A stretch of 64,000 bases of DNA from Desmodesmus armatus (taxonomy: Eukaryota; Chlorophyta; Chlorophyceae; Sphaeropleales; Scenedesmaceae), in assembly GCA_007449985.2 (NCBI GenBank), contig VIIQ02000026.1, positions 124,001 to 188,000 on the forward strand, given 5' to 3'. Positions 21,051-32,200 of this stretch are shown here, piece after piece. The notes beneath the pieces were generated by a model that saw only the letters and a program-made list of their open reading frames with translations, was not told the DNA's origin and did not search any database. A program made the translations under genes and the position numbers. Numbering within the stretch: the stretch's first letter is position 1; every line of letters begins with the position of its first letter.

Positions 21051-24038
21051 ATGATGCTGACCCAGAAGCCCGTCTGTCAGCAAAGGCGTGCCCTCAGATC
21101 TCGGAGGGCAGCGCCATTCTCCTCCACCCAGCGCCTGGTCCTGCGCGCCCAGAAAAAGGATGAACCTGTGGTAGGTTTATCCCATATCTGCGCCGTGTTG
21201 TGCAGCACTGGATTGCACTGTTGAGGCAAGGGGTCACCAGCACTACTGTTTGCTGAGCTGACAACCAACCACCCATGCTGCAGGCGGAGACAGGCAGGCG
21301 CGACTTCCTGGCCTTCATGGGCCTGCTGACCAGCCTCTCAGCAGCGCAGGCAGCAAAGGCAGCTGACCCCTATGAGGTGGGTGGAGGCGGGTGGGACCTG
21401 CTGCTACAGCTGTCTGCCTAGCGTCTGCAATGCATGAGCCCGCAATGCACCAGCGCAATCACCCCGCTAGCTCCGTCTCTGCACATCAACCAGCAGTGCT
21501 GTCTCAATAACAGCATCAGCGCAGCAGCGGCTGGCCATCAACACCTTTGCCTTCCCTCCTCACCCCCCCCCCCACCCACCCAACCCCCACCCCACCGGCC
21601 CCGCAGGAGCTCAAGGCGTTGAGTGAGGCCCGCACCGGCTCCACCTCCCTGCTGGAGTCCTTCCAGGGCACCAAGGGCTCCACCACCAGCAGCAGGGTCA
21701 GCAGGGGCATCCGCGAGAAGCTGGCTGCAGAGGCAGCACCCCAACAGCCCGCCAGCAGCAACCCCTTCAGCTTTGGCTCAAGCCCTAAGCCCAAGGCTGC
21801 TGCCCCTGTGGCCTCTGCTGGCCCAAAGCCCTTCTCTTTCTCTGCCCCAAGCCCTAAGCCCCAGGCTAGTGCCCCTGCAGCTGCCCCCAAGCCTGCGGCA
21901 GCAGCTGCTGCTGGTGGCAGCGGTGGTGCTGGTGTGAGTGCGCCCCTGATTCAGGCGGCGGGTGTGTTAGGCCTGGTGGGTGTGGGAGCAAGCCTGGCCA
22001 CCAGCGCTGCTACAAGCAAGGTGGGTGGGGGTTGGAATGGGGGTGGGGGCGGGGGGTGAGGAGAAGGGGCCAGGTGGAGGGAGGGTGCCATCTTGTGTGG
22101 ATCTCAGAAACTGCCTGAAACTGCCTGAACAGCCCTGCTGTTTGTCCATCCCTGTGGGCAGTGGTGGATCAGCTTCTGTTCACCTACTAGCATTGTTGCA
22201 ACAGAACACGCTTGCCACACCTCCCACACTCAACTCCTTCAATGCTCCTTGCACCTTCTCCCTCCCTTTCACCCTCTCTCCCTCTACACAGCCCAAGAGC
22301 AAGCCCGCTGCCTCAGCCCAGCCCTCCCGTGCCGCCACCCCCGCCGTGGGTGGCACCGGCAAGGTGACAGCAGGCACAGGCAAGGTCAAGGCAGGTACAG
22401 GCAAGGTGCAGGCAGCAGCCCCCTCCCGCTCATCCACAGGCAAGGTGCTTGCAGGTGCTGCTGCCAAGGCTGCTGCTAGGCCTGCCAGGTCCTCCACCCC
22501 AGTGTCAGGCCGCCCTGGCACCCCCAGCCTCAAGAGGGTGGCCTCAGCCACAGGGAAGGTGAAGGCGGGAGCTGCTGCAGTGGCAGCATCCGGCAGCACT
22601 GTCAAGACAGTGGTCAAGCAGGTGTGTTTGGGGGGGGGGGGGCATTGATGCAGCCTTTGCTGGTGGAGATGAACACCTGCGCTTCCGCCCCCTGGTCTTC
22701 CTGGTCTTTTGTCCTGCTGTCTGCCAGGCCTTTCCCAGCAACCCTCATGCTTCATCCATGTTCAAGGGGAAATGATGGTATTTCTATGGGATTTCAACAA
22801 TAAACATGGTTTCAGGCTGTGGATCCAGCCCATTTGCCTGTCTCAACTCTCACTCACCCGTCTCTCACCCGCCTGCATTTTGTTCCTGCTGTCTGCCAGG
22901 CCTTGGTGAATGAGGAGGCCCCTGACCAGCCCACAGACTTTGCCACAGGAGGCTTCCTGGGCGCTGTGGGCCTGCTGGCAGCATTCCTGCTCTTTGGACT
23001 GCCTCAGCCCCAGGTGAGCAGGGCTCTGAGACTGCTGGTGACAGGACTGACTTGATGTTTCTGTTCCAGTTTGTGTTTCAGCTGCTGTTCAACAATTGGT
23101 AATGTCTCCAGCCGAGGGTGCTGCGGGTGGGTCTGTCTCCATTACTGTCTTCCAGTCCTGTTGGCAGTCGAGAGCGGACAGGGTGTGGCAGGGTGGCACA
23201 CACTCGCTTTTCAGCTCATCACGATAATGCATTGGAAGGGCCGGACTCCCTGATGCCATACTGTTGCCGTGTTGTTGCCATCTTGCTGCTGCTGCTGCTG
23301 CCTTGACCCTCCCATCAGGTTGTGGCCCCCACCTCCTCCACGAAGAGTGACCCCCTGGTAGAGGAGGCCAAGCAGGCGGCCCTGCTGTCAGGCCCCAGCT
23401 ACACCACCCCACTGTTCAAGTCGGCAGACGCACCAGCGCCAGCAGACCGCAAGGCCATTGCAGTCGCTCCCAAGGCAGCACCCCCTGCTGTCTTCGCCCC
23501 GGTGCTGCCACCTAAGCCAGCAGTGGTCGAGGCACCTAAGCCAGCTGCGCCCGCACCTGCGCCTGCAGTGAAGCTCGAAGCCCCTAAGCCTGCTGTTGTG
23601 GAGGCCCCTAAGCCCGCTGCACCTGCACCTAAGGCCGCAGTGGTGGAGGCACCTAAGCCTGCAGCAGTGTTCAAGGCAGAGACCCCCAAGGCTGCAGCCC
23701 CTGCTGCCCCTGCTGCAGCCTCCAAGGGTGAGGATGCTGCCGCTGAGGGCCCCACTGCAGCACAGAACCTGCTGGTGCTTGCAGGAGGCATCGCAGTGGT
23801 GGTGACAGCATTCGCACTCACCGGCGGCAGCGGTGACAGCAGCAGCGGCAGCGGCGAGGGTGCTGCGGGAGCAGCAGCAGGCACCCCGGCAGCAGCGGGC
23901 GCCACTGGAGGCGACAGCAGCGCAGCAGCAGCAGTGTCGGCTGCTGCGGAGGGCGTGAGCGCGGCGGCATCTGCTGCTGCGGCATCTGCACCGGCAGAGG
24001 GTGCCCAACAGGGCAACGGTGAGGGTCCCAAGGCTTAG
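21051..24038 (+). CDS. Plastid-targeted Pro/Ala/Lys-rich repetitive membrane protein with twin-arginine signal
   Basis: Six exons: 21051-21170, 21284-21376, 21607-22020, 22292-22621, 22900-23013, 23319-24038, all split in phase 0, giving 596 residues. The first 40 residues are Arg/Gln/Ser-rich and act-poor like a chloroplast transit peptide; then ETGRRDFLAFMGLLTSLSAA resembles a twin-arginine thylakoid targeting segment ending AxA. After that come a Ser/Pro/Ala linker with PKPxAxxPxA units, a hydrophobic span (about residues 155-178), histone-H1-like GTGKVKAGTGKV repeats, a second span (FLGAVGLLAAFLLFG), APKPA repeats, a third span (LLVLAGGIAVVVTAFAL) and a Gly/Ser/Ala tail. I do not recognise the family. 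Thylakoid or envelope location is inferred. An upstream noncoding exon is possible. Confidence 0.72.
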
Positions 24039-25537
24039 GGTTCAGGGTTCTGGGTCTGTGCCTTCCAGGCTTAAGCCCTAGGGTTCAGGGTGAGGGGTTT
24101 TGCCCTGAGAAGCCTGCCACTCAGAGGGTTTGGTGCAGGGGAGGGGAGGTGCAAGGGCATGGTGGTGTGCCAGGCGTGTGCGTGTGTGTCTGTGGGCGTG
24201 TGATCGGAGAGGCGTGAGACGGACGCAAGCATGATGATGTGATCCATGAGTGTGTTGAGTTGTGTCGAGTGGCACCTGTGGAAGTGTGTGGGTGTAATCG
24301 GTGTAGAATCTACAAAGTGCATGTGTGAAACAGTTGTAAGGTGCATGCGTCGTGTTGTGTTGTGCCAGTACCGTACATCAGAGCCGTTGTCAAAGTGTGT
24401 CACTGACAAGGAGTGTGTCACATACAAACGATACTTTTTGGGTCAGTAGGAGTTGTCTTTTTCCAGGAGCAGCACGCCACCCTGGCAGCTGCTGGTTTGT
24501 CCTGCACCCTGCAGAGAACTTGGGCTGCATGCCAGCACAGCTGTGCTGACAACTCAGCTCCTGCACGTACAGCCCATTGGTAGATCATCACTTGGTGGGG
24601 TCTCGGGTGTGGTGTGTGTGTATGTGTGTGTTAGCAGTGCGTGCACCCCGCCCTAGCAAGCTGGCTTGTCATGCGCCTACCAATTTTGTGGAGCGCCCTA
24701 GTGGATCAGCACACGTGCCCCTGCACTGTGTTTGGGCAGTTGAGGCGCCATGTCAAGCTAGCGTGAGTGTTGTGTGAGGAAGAGTGATGTGAGGAGTGTG
24801 CTCCTGAGTGTGGCGTGCTGTGCTCGGACATGCTGTGTGGGCTGTTGTGTTGATCGGCTGTGATATGCTGAACCGGCACGCCGACACACTGTGTCAGCTT
24901 GCCAAAAGTATGTAACAGTCCATCAACACAACTGTCCACATGTGCATGTCCACGCACACACAGATTCACTCAGATGCGCATGATGAGGCGTTGATCTAAT
25001 CGGCTTGTTTGCTGAGAGGTCATGAGGGTGTGCTGATGGGCAGTGGATAGGACACCCTGGGCCTGTGATGCCAGACCAGGAAACAGTGATTGTTCAGCAC
25101 CAACCAGCCAGCCAGCAACATGGGATGCCTCTGGGCTAAGACACGCCATGCACGTCCCTGTCAGATATCGGCAACAGCCTCATTGACTGATATGATCACC
25201 TGCCTTCTTTGCATGCACACTTCCCGTCGTGCTTTGAGGATCTGCTGCCTTGCGGTCAAGTCCTGCAGGCATTCCCAGTGACATGATGGTCCCAGTTGTT
25301 TTCATGCACATTTGGGGCTAGCAAGGCAGTGCATGGAGTGAATGAGAGCCCATGTACACTTCAGCACCTCACCTACTCTCCCAACCACCAGCCCTGCATC
25401 CTGCATCTTGTCACAAACGTGTCATGTATGGTCGCTAGTACTGAAGCACACCTGCTGCTGTTGCCACTGCCGCCACCGCTGCGTGTGCTGTCCTGTCCTG
25501 TGTGTCCATGCATGCCCCACACCCTTGCTTCCTGCAG
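24039..25537. other. 3' region and GT-rich intergenic/intronic stretch
   Basis: Holds the 3' end of the plastid-protein gene and, by inference, the missing 5' exon(s) of the next gene. A 28-bp candidate exon at 24467-24494 is preceded by a good tttttccag acceptor and reads EQHATLAAA in the phase needed to join the exon at 25538, but its donor (gtttgt) is weak and no upstream ATG exon was found. Confidence 0.35.
24335..24339 (+). terminator. Candidate TGTAA poly(A) signal
   Basis: TGTAA about 300 bases after the stop of the plastid-protein gene, with a second one at 24293-24297. Motif only. Confidence 0.25.
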
Positions 25538-27983
25538 CGGCGTATGACAAGGTGGTGATGGCTCTGATGGCAGACCCTGAGGTGACTGAGGACCTGGTGT
25601 CAGTCATCAGCACAGGTGAGCGACGCCTCATGCTTGAATGGGGTCACAGGGTGCCACCCTCGCCAGTGGCGATGAAGCAGAGGTGTTGCCGCATGGAAGT
25701 GGCATGATTGCATGTAAGTTGGGCTGAAGGGACAACTTGTTATTGGTGATGCGCATCTGCACAACCAAGTGCTGAGTCACCAAACGTTGCAAAAACGGCC
25801 TGGTTTGTGCTGGCAGCAGGCAACACCCCAGCATCATGCATGGTGACATGATGTTGGAAGGCAACCCGTGCTGTTGATGTGTTGCCTGCTGCTGCTTCTT
25901 GTTTGTACTGTGTTGTTCAGATGACTCCTCACTGAGCCGCAACATTCCTGCGCTGGCTTGGTCCCTCATCAGCACACCCAGCAATGCAGAGCGCCTGGAC
26001 GGCTTCGCCTTCCAGAAACTGCCCAAGCAGCGGTGAGTTTGCAGTGTGCTTCCACTGTTGGGTTGTAGGGCAGCATGCCAGGTAATGAACATGCCAGCTG
26101 ATGCCATGACAGCCCATTGGACTGCAGCTGCTAGGATCATGCAGTGATGTGAGGCAGATGTGGTTTTCGCACTCCAGCTGCATATGGCTCTGCATGGTGT
26201 GCAATGTCAAGCACCTCTTCAATTTTTGCCGGCGCCGTATGCAGTCAATGAGTGGGCATCCCACCGGCAATGACATGCGCCATCAGCTACTGACGTTTCT
26301 GCATGCCTCTTCGACCATGCTGTTTCATGTAGGTATGAGCGTGTGCGTGAGATGCTGTTGGGTGCTGGCCTGAGCTTGCCTGACAGCCCCCGGGTCCAGG
26401 CTGGAGGAGCTGCCACACTGGCCCCTGTGGGCACTGTTGACAGCAGCGAGGTGGAGCCAGGTGCGTGGAGCGTGCCACGCCAGTGGTGCTGATGTGTGTG
26501 CTGTACTCATGCATTAGTGCCATTATGGCGACCATGCTCCAAGCATGTTGTCAGCAGTGTCCTCGGCTGGTGCTTTGGCGGCTACTGCAGCCGCCTTCCT
26601 GCATGTGTGGTAACCTCTCTGCTTTGGTCTGGTCAACACCCCAAGTCAAAGTTGGACGGTGATGCAGTGCTACGCGTGCTGTGCTGTGTCATGCTGTGCT
26701 GCAGAGAAGCTGCGTGTTGTGTTTGAGGCGCTGCTGGCCAACCCCGCCAGCCGCACCCTCATGCGCGGGCTGCTCAAGGGTGCTGGCATGCCCTTCAATG
26801 AGGAGGCCTTTGAGGAGCAGGTCAAGGTGAGAGACACAGGACCCTGGGTGTACAGACAATTGGCCGGCTTGTTTTATCTGGCTTGGGGGAATGCCGGCGC
26901 CCCAGGCGCAATTGGACTTGTGCAGCAAACTTGGCTTGCGAATGACTAGTGCAGGAGTGATCCCTGCTTCACAATGGCCAATCGCTGCTACCTAGGAGTC
27001 CTCGATGTGCCCACGCCACACTGCAGCAGGCTACTTCGTGACAACTCACACCCTGCATGAACATGCCGTCCCTGTCCCTGGGTGCTGACCTACTGTCGTG
27101 CAGGACTCCAACTACTTTAATTTGGCTATCGCACCCATCCTGCGCAGCATGCCCCAGCAGAAGCTGCGCGTGCTGGCAGAGCTGCAGGTAAACAGGCTGT
27201 AAGCACATTCAAATGTTTGTCCACAGTGGAAAATGTTCTTCCTGGTGTGACTGAAGGACGCACTGGCTGTACAAGGTTATATCTTGCTTTGAGTGAGTCA
27301 AGGGCCGGCCTTGTTCAACAAGGCGGCCTCAACATGCCGCTCTGGATTAGGTGCACCTTCAACTTACCACAGTGAGTGCACGTGTGGACTGCCCCTGTTT
27401 TGGAACTCAATTCTCCAGGATCGAGTTTCAGAACAGGGGCAGTCCCCACGTGCACCCATTGTGGTGGGTTGAAATTGCAACTGCTACTTAGTGGTGGGTG
27501 CTCGGGTTTTGGCACGCAGTACTGAAAGGGTGATGGTCCAAAAACAATGGGTTGGAGCCCGCTGCTTGCCGGTGACGTGGGGTGTCAACTTCACGACAGC
27601 TGCTGTGTCTAGTCTGGAGGTCAGGGCCTGTCTAGCTGGGCACATTGTGAGAGGAAAAGAAGAGCTGAACATAATGAAGCAGTGTGCTGTGCTGGCGTGG
27701 TGTGACGGTGTGTCAGCCTCTGTCCTGTCGTGTAAGCCAAGTGATGATGCAATCACTGCCCGACTCCCTTGTCTGACGTCTGTTGTGGTGCCATGTGCTG
27801 TTGTGCTGGCCCGTCTTGCAGGACCCTGTGAAGCTGGAGGCACTGGTGGCCAGTGTGTCCACTCTTGCAGAAAATGACCAGCAGCTGCAGGCCGTCACAG
27901 CGGAGCTGAGCAGCGACGTGAAGCAGACGGTCAACACCATCCGGGAGGCTGAGCAGAAGGCAGCAGCAGGCAGCACGCAGTGA
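25538..27983 (+). CDS. Unrecognised alpha-helical protein, 5' end not found
   Basis: Six exons in agreeing phases: 25538-25615, 25921-26032, 26333-26460, 26705-26826, 27104-27187, 27822-27983, covering about 228 C-terminal residues. The first exon listed starts in phase 1, so at least one upstream exon must exist. The protein is mostly predicted helix: YDKVVMALMADPEVTEDLV, NIPALAWSLISTPSNAERL, EKLRVVFEALLANPASRTL, YFNLAIAPILRSMPQQKLR, then a coiled C-terminus with ENDQQLQAVTAELSSDVKQ. The recurring pattern of leucine-rich amphipathic helices of about 40 residues suggests a helical bundle or repeat. No catalytic motif, membrane span or named domain is visible. Exon conservation of phase and lack of stops make it a real gene; function unknown. 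Confidence 0.65.
27357..27478. repeat. Long imperfect inverted repeat with about 58-base arms in an intron
   Basis: The left arm (about 27354-27411) and right arm (about 27420-27478) lie in the last intron of the unrecognised plus-strand gene, around a loop of about 8 bases. Most arm differences are C/T or A/G changes that leave G-U pairs in plus-strand RNA, with only a few true mismatches. A core (gactgcccctgtt) is exact. A transcript would form a near-continuous 58-bp hairpin. Confidence 0.8.
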
Positions 27984-28914
27984 GCACACTGTATCTCATT
28001 TCCCCGCATGTTGGGCTTGTGCTGGCTGTGGCCTGTGGTGGTGCTCCCTGTATCTTTGCTTTTGGGTTCCCTGGGGGGCGGCCCGAGTCGGTTTTGTTCA
28101 CATCTATGTTGCAGTTGAGCGGCAGCAGACCGCAGTCAAGTTGCTGTCGGCACGGCTATCGGCCCATGCGTACACCATGTGTTTTGTGGCTATGGTGCGC
28201 ATGCCAGCACGGCGTGGTTTGCAATGCAGGATGAAGTGTGCTCTGTTGCAATGTGTTTCTGCCTGCAGCTTTGATACCGTTTGCCTAGCATTTTGGCTTG
28301 GCGCTGCCAGGTCCCACATGCTGGTTGTGGCAAACTGGCCCCAAACCAGCAATGGCTTGTGAGTTGCCAGCGTGCAGCCGGTTTGCTGATTTTGAGTTTG
28401 GTAATGGCTGCAACCCTTGTGTGCCTGGCTGGTACCCGTGATCAGCAAAGGCAAGCTGAGCGCAGAGAGTGATTTTCAGTGTTTGCAGTGGACTCCACGC
28501 ATTGGATGCATGGCGGTTTTTAGGTGTGTGCGCGCTCTACAGTCAAGTTGTGCCCCACTCAAGTTGTATCTTGACATTGTTGTGCTCCATTCATGCTGGC
28601 TGGCTGCTGCTACACCTGGGCGGCACTGCTGCTTGGCAAGGTCCATCCAATAGGGCATGCATGCTGTGCTGTCAGTTTCAGCGTGGAGGGGTGCGCCGCA
28701 ACTGCGTGTCGATGCCTGCAAAGTGCATGAGCTGTACATGTGTGTTCCGCTGCCACGGCCTTGGTCATCACAACCGTGCCAGGTGTGTTGATGGTTGTCG
28801 GGGTTGTTGTTTGTGGTGATTCTTGCTTTGTTGGCATGCGGTTTGTATGTTGTAGCTACATCGTTGGTGACAGTGGTTGTTGGTGTGAGATGTGCGTTGG
28901 TGTGTCTGTGATGT
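27984..28914. other. Convergent intergenic region, no gene recognised
   Basis: Between the stop of the plus-strand helical gene and the duplicated 3' flank of copy B. Open frames lack motifs and splice support. GT-rich near 28740-28930. Confidence 0.45.
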
Positions 28915-29221
28915 TGTGGGACAAGCTCTGTATGTGTGGTAAGCCTGGGCTGCATTGCAGATGCTAAAGGGGTGAAGGGGTGGCCGGCCATGAGTTACCT
29001 TGTGCTGAGCGACTGAGCCAACATCTAGCCAGCAGTCTATGTAAGTGCAACGCCAACAGGTCAGCAGGATGCGGCACAATCTGCAAAGTTCGCTCAGTAG
29101 TCAACAGTTCAGGTCTCAGGTCGGCACACAGTGCAGCTCAAGCACAACTGCCATCCTGCCTACATCACCAGCAACACAACCTTGCAAAAAAATCTGCATC
29201 CAGGAGGACTGCAGATGCCAT
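28915..29221 (-). repeat. 3' flank of copy B, inverted duplicate of 11146-11540
   Basis: Reading on the minus strand after the copy B stop, the sequence follows the 3' flank of copy A with small indels and substitutions, ending near 28915. It marks one edge of an inverted segmental duplication of about 6 kb. Confidence 0.75.
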
Positions 29222-32200
29222 CTAATCCTCACTGGACTCATGTTCAGACTCAGACTCTTCGGAGGAGCTGCTTGAGCTACAGCCGTACTCCTCCCTCTCC
29301 TCTGGCTGATAATGCCTTTCTTCCTGCGGCGCAAAATCTGTCAGGTCAGCAGCAGCACAGCTGAAGCGCAATATCTCTGCGTATACCTGCACCTCTGGGT
29401 CTGCTCGTGGCGCCTGCGGCAGCCGCAGCAGGTGCTCAAACATGCCCCTGGCGTGCCGCTCAGCTGCTGCCTGCAGTAGGGCTTTCACACAGGCAGCAGG
29501 CAGCTGCTGTGCCCACGGCAGGAGCAGCAGTGGAAACAGCCCCGCAGCACCCTTGGGCTGCTGCAGGCAATGCAACACCAGCCCTGCCAACACCTCGGAC
29601 CCAGCAGGCATGCAGTCCTGCCGCTGCCCAGGCTGGGCCTCCTGCTGCTGCTGTCCCTGTCGCTTGGCACGCTGTGAGCGAGAGCGCTGAGTGGGGCATT
29701 GCTGCTGGTCTGTAGCAGGCCGAGCACCACTGCTGCTACCACTAGCACCGGCAGCAGCAGCAGTTTTGACTGCAGTGCCGGCTGCAGCAGCAGCTGCTCC
29801 TGTTTGCCCTGCTGCTAAGCGCAGCAGCAGTGCTATGTCATCATCGCTCAGCTGCTGTGCTGCAGGCAGCTGCACCAGCTCCTGCAGCAGCGCACCATCC
29901 ATGCGCTGCAAGCTGAGCTGCATCAGCTCATGCAGGACAGGCACAGACAACCCCGCAGCTGCTGGCAGCTGCAGCAGCTGCAGCAGCTGTGCCTGTGACA
30001 ACTCAAGCTTTATGTCGTCACCTGCCTGCTGACCTGTCTGCTCCTTGGCGGGTGGTGGCCAGAAAATACCCTGACGCTTCCGACCCCAAGACCGGAAAGC
30101 TGCCAGCAGCACTTTTGGCAGGACGTCAGCTGCATGCTTCTGCATATTGGCATGCTGCAGCAGGGAGCACACCTCCTTACCCCTATCCCCTGCAAGCGCC
30201 TTCTGCAGGCGCTGCTGCAAGACCTCGCCCTCGTCAAACCCCTCCCAAGCGGCCGCACAGGCAGGCAGGCACTTGCACAGGCTGTTCAGCTGCTGCATGT
30301 CATCCTGTTTGAATGCTGTCAGCACCAGCGCACGGGCATCCGCTGTGCTGATCTGCTGCGCCAGGGGCAGCGCAGCAAGACTGCACAGCGCATCATCAAT
30401 GGTGCAGGAGTATTCCTCCTGCAGTGTGCGCTGCATGAGCTGCAGGATGCTGTCAGCTGTGAGATCCTGCGCATGTGGCAGCTTCGTCAGCACAGGAATG
30501 AGGTATAAGGAAGAGCCCCCTTCCTCGCTGCTGCAGCAGCTCCCATCACCCGTAACTGCTGGCTGCCGTGGCTGTTTCTCAAAGCACAGCTGCAGCAGCT
30601 CCAGGACCTCCCCTGCTGACACAGACTTGCTGACTGGGAAGCCGAGGAAGTGATATGGCAGCCGGCCGGCCACCACACAGAAGCGCAGCAGCTGCATGTA
30701 CTGCTGATGATCGAGGGTGGGGCCCTTGTTTGCCTTCAGCACTACATGAGCCACACCTTCCAGGTACCCATCCCACCAAGTCCTGACAATGACCTGGAGG
30801 AAGGTGACATAGCTGGCTGCATCTTTCTTGTGAAACTTCTTGTGGCTGAAGCCCAACGTGTTGATTGCCTCCTTCAGATATTCACCCGGATAGTCTTCAA
30901 ACTTGAGGCTCCTGCGCAGAAGACCACCAGCCGCGTCAGCATGTTGTGCTACCGGGCTGCATAATGGTGGCAGCCACTGCACCCAGCCGGCAGGGTGGTA
31001 AATCACACCATTTACAAAAAGATGAGGACTAAAAAAAGGTGGGCACTGCTTAGCAGAGCAACTAACAGCATGCTGTGTTACATGCAGACCGGCAGACGGG
31101 GCACAAGCTGTGGTGATGCTGCCTGTGCTCCAGCACGGTAGATGCCTGTCATGTCTGTCAACTACGCACCCGTTCTTGCCCTCACAAATCTTGGTCAGCA
31201 CTGTCAGTGTGTCATCAATGCTCAAGTGCTGTCCAAGGTTCATGCGCTCCAGGCATCCTATGTGGTCGCAGAAGTCGTGACTCCCCTGCTCTTCAAACAT
31301 GGTTGTAAGCAGCGCTCTGACGTCGGTGCTCTCCATCTTACACCTGCTGGCCAACCTGCGACACGTCAGCACAGTGGCGCAAGCACGGTTGCAAGTCTGT
31401 CTGCCAATGTTGGGTGTGCTGAGGCTGAGCCAGTGCTGCATGCAACTGACACATGTTGCAAGCTGCAAAGCGTTGAGTGCACTGCATATTGCTTTCCTGA
31501 CTTGCAAGCCAAGTTTCAACACCACCTAACAAGTGTTTGGTGGCTTTCAGTGCGTGTGCTTGAGCCGTTGAGTGTGTAGTAAAAAGGTTGATGTTAGAAC
31601 CCTAAGCCACACTCACTGGGAAAGGGCATCAAGATAGCCGCGTGTATCGCTCCCCTTGCGCATTGCCAGCAACAGCATGTCACAGACTTCGCGCGAACTG
31701 AGGCTGCTCGCTGCTGGCAGGTCAAACAGCCCAGACAGGCTGCCCTCACTGGCAGACCTCCTGCTGTGCACCAGTGTCCTGAACACACCAGCGATTGTCG
31801 CTGAGCTGACGTCCTGCAGCCAGGAGACAATGCAGCATGTGTTGACCGACTGCCAAGCGCACCACGAGCAGCTACCTGCTATGACATCCGGACGCAGAAT
31901 GGCATGCACAGCTGTGCATGGCCCAAGTTCACCCGTCAAGGCGCCAAAGGCCGGTTGACAGGACAAGAAGCAAGCTTGGTGGAGCGGGACGCGAGAAGCT
32001 GAGCTGCAAGCAGGATGTGTGTTTCTGGACTGGCAGGGGAGTGTGCCTGCGTGGCAGGTTGTGCTGGGGCCCTCAGCTTTAGGTTCAAGGCTTCTGCCGT
32101 AGCAAGCCGAAGGACCTACCTTGGCTGCAGGCACTTTGGCGAGCAAGCTCAGCATGTTGGTGGTCTCATAGTTGTAGCCTGCATAGTTGCTGTGTGACCT

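Noticed and set aside
29222..31525. Single 767-codon minus-strand frame as one exon
   Set aside because: It reads through intron 8 of copy B, which happens to be stop-free. Copies A and C, and splice sites at 31170 and 30911, show it is two exons.
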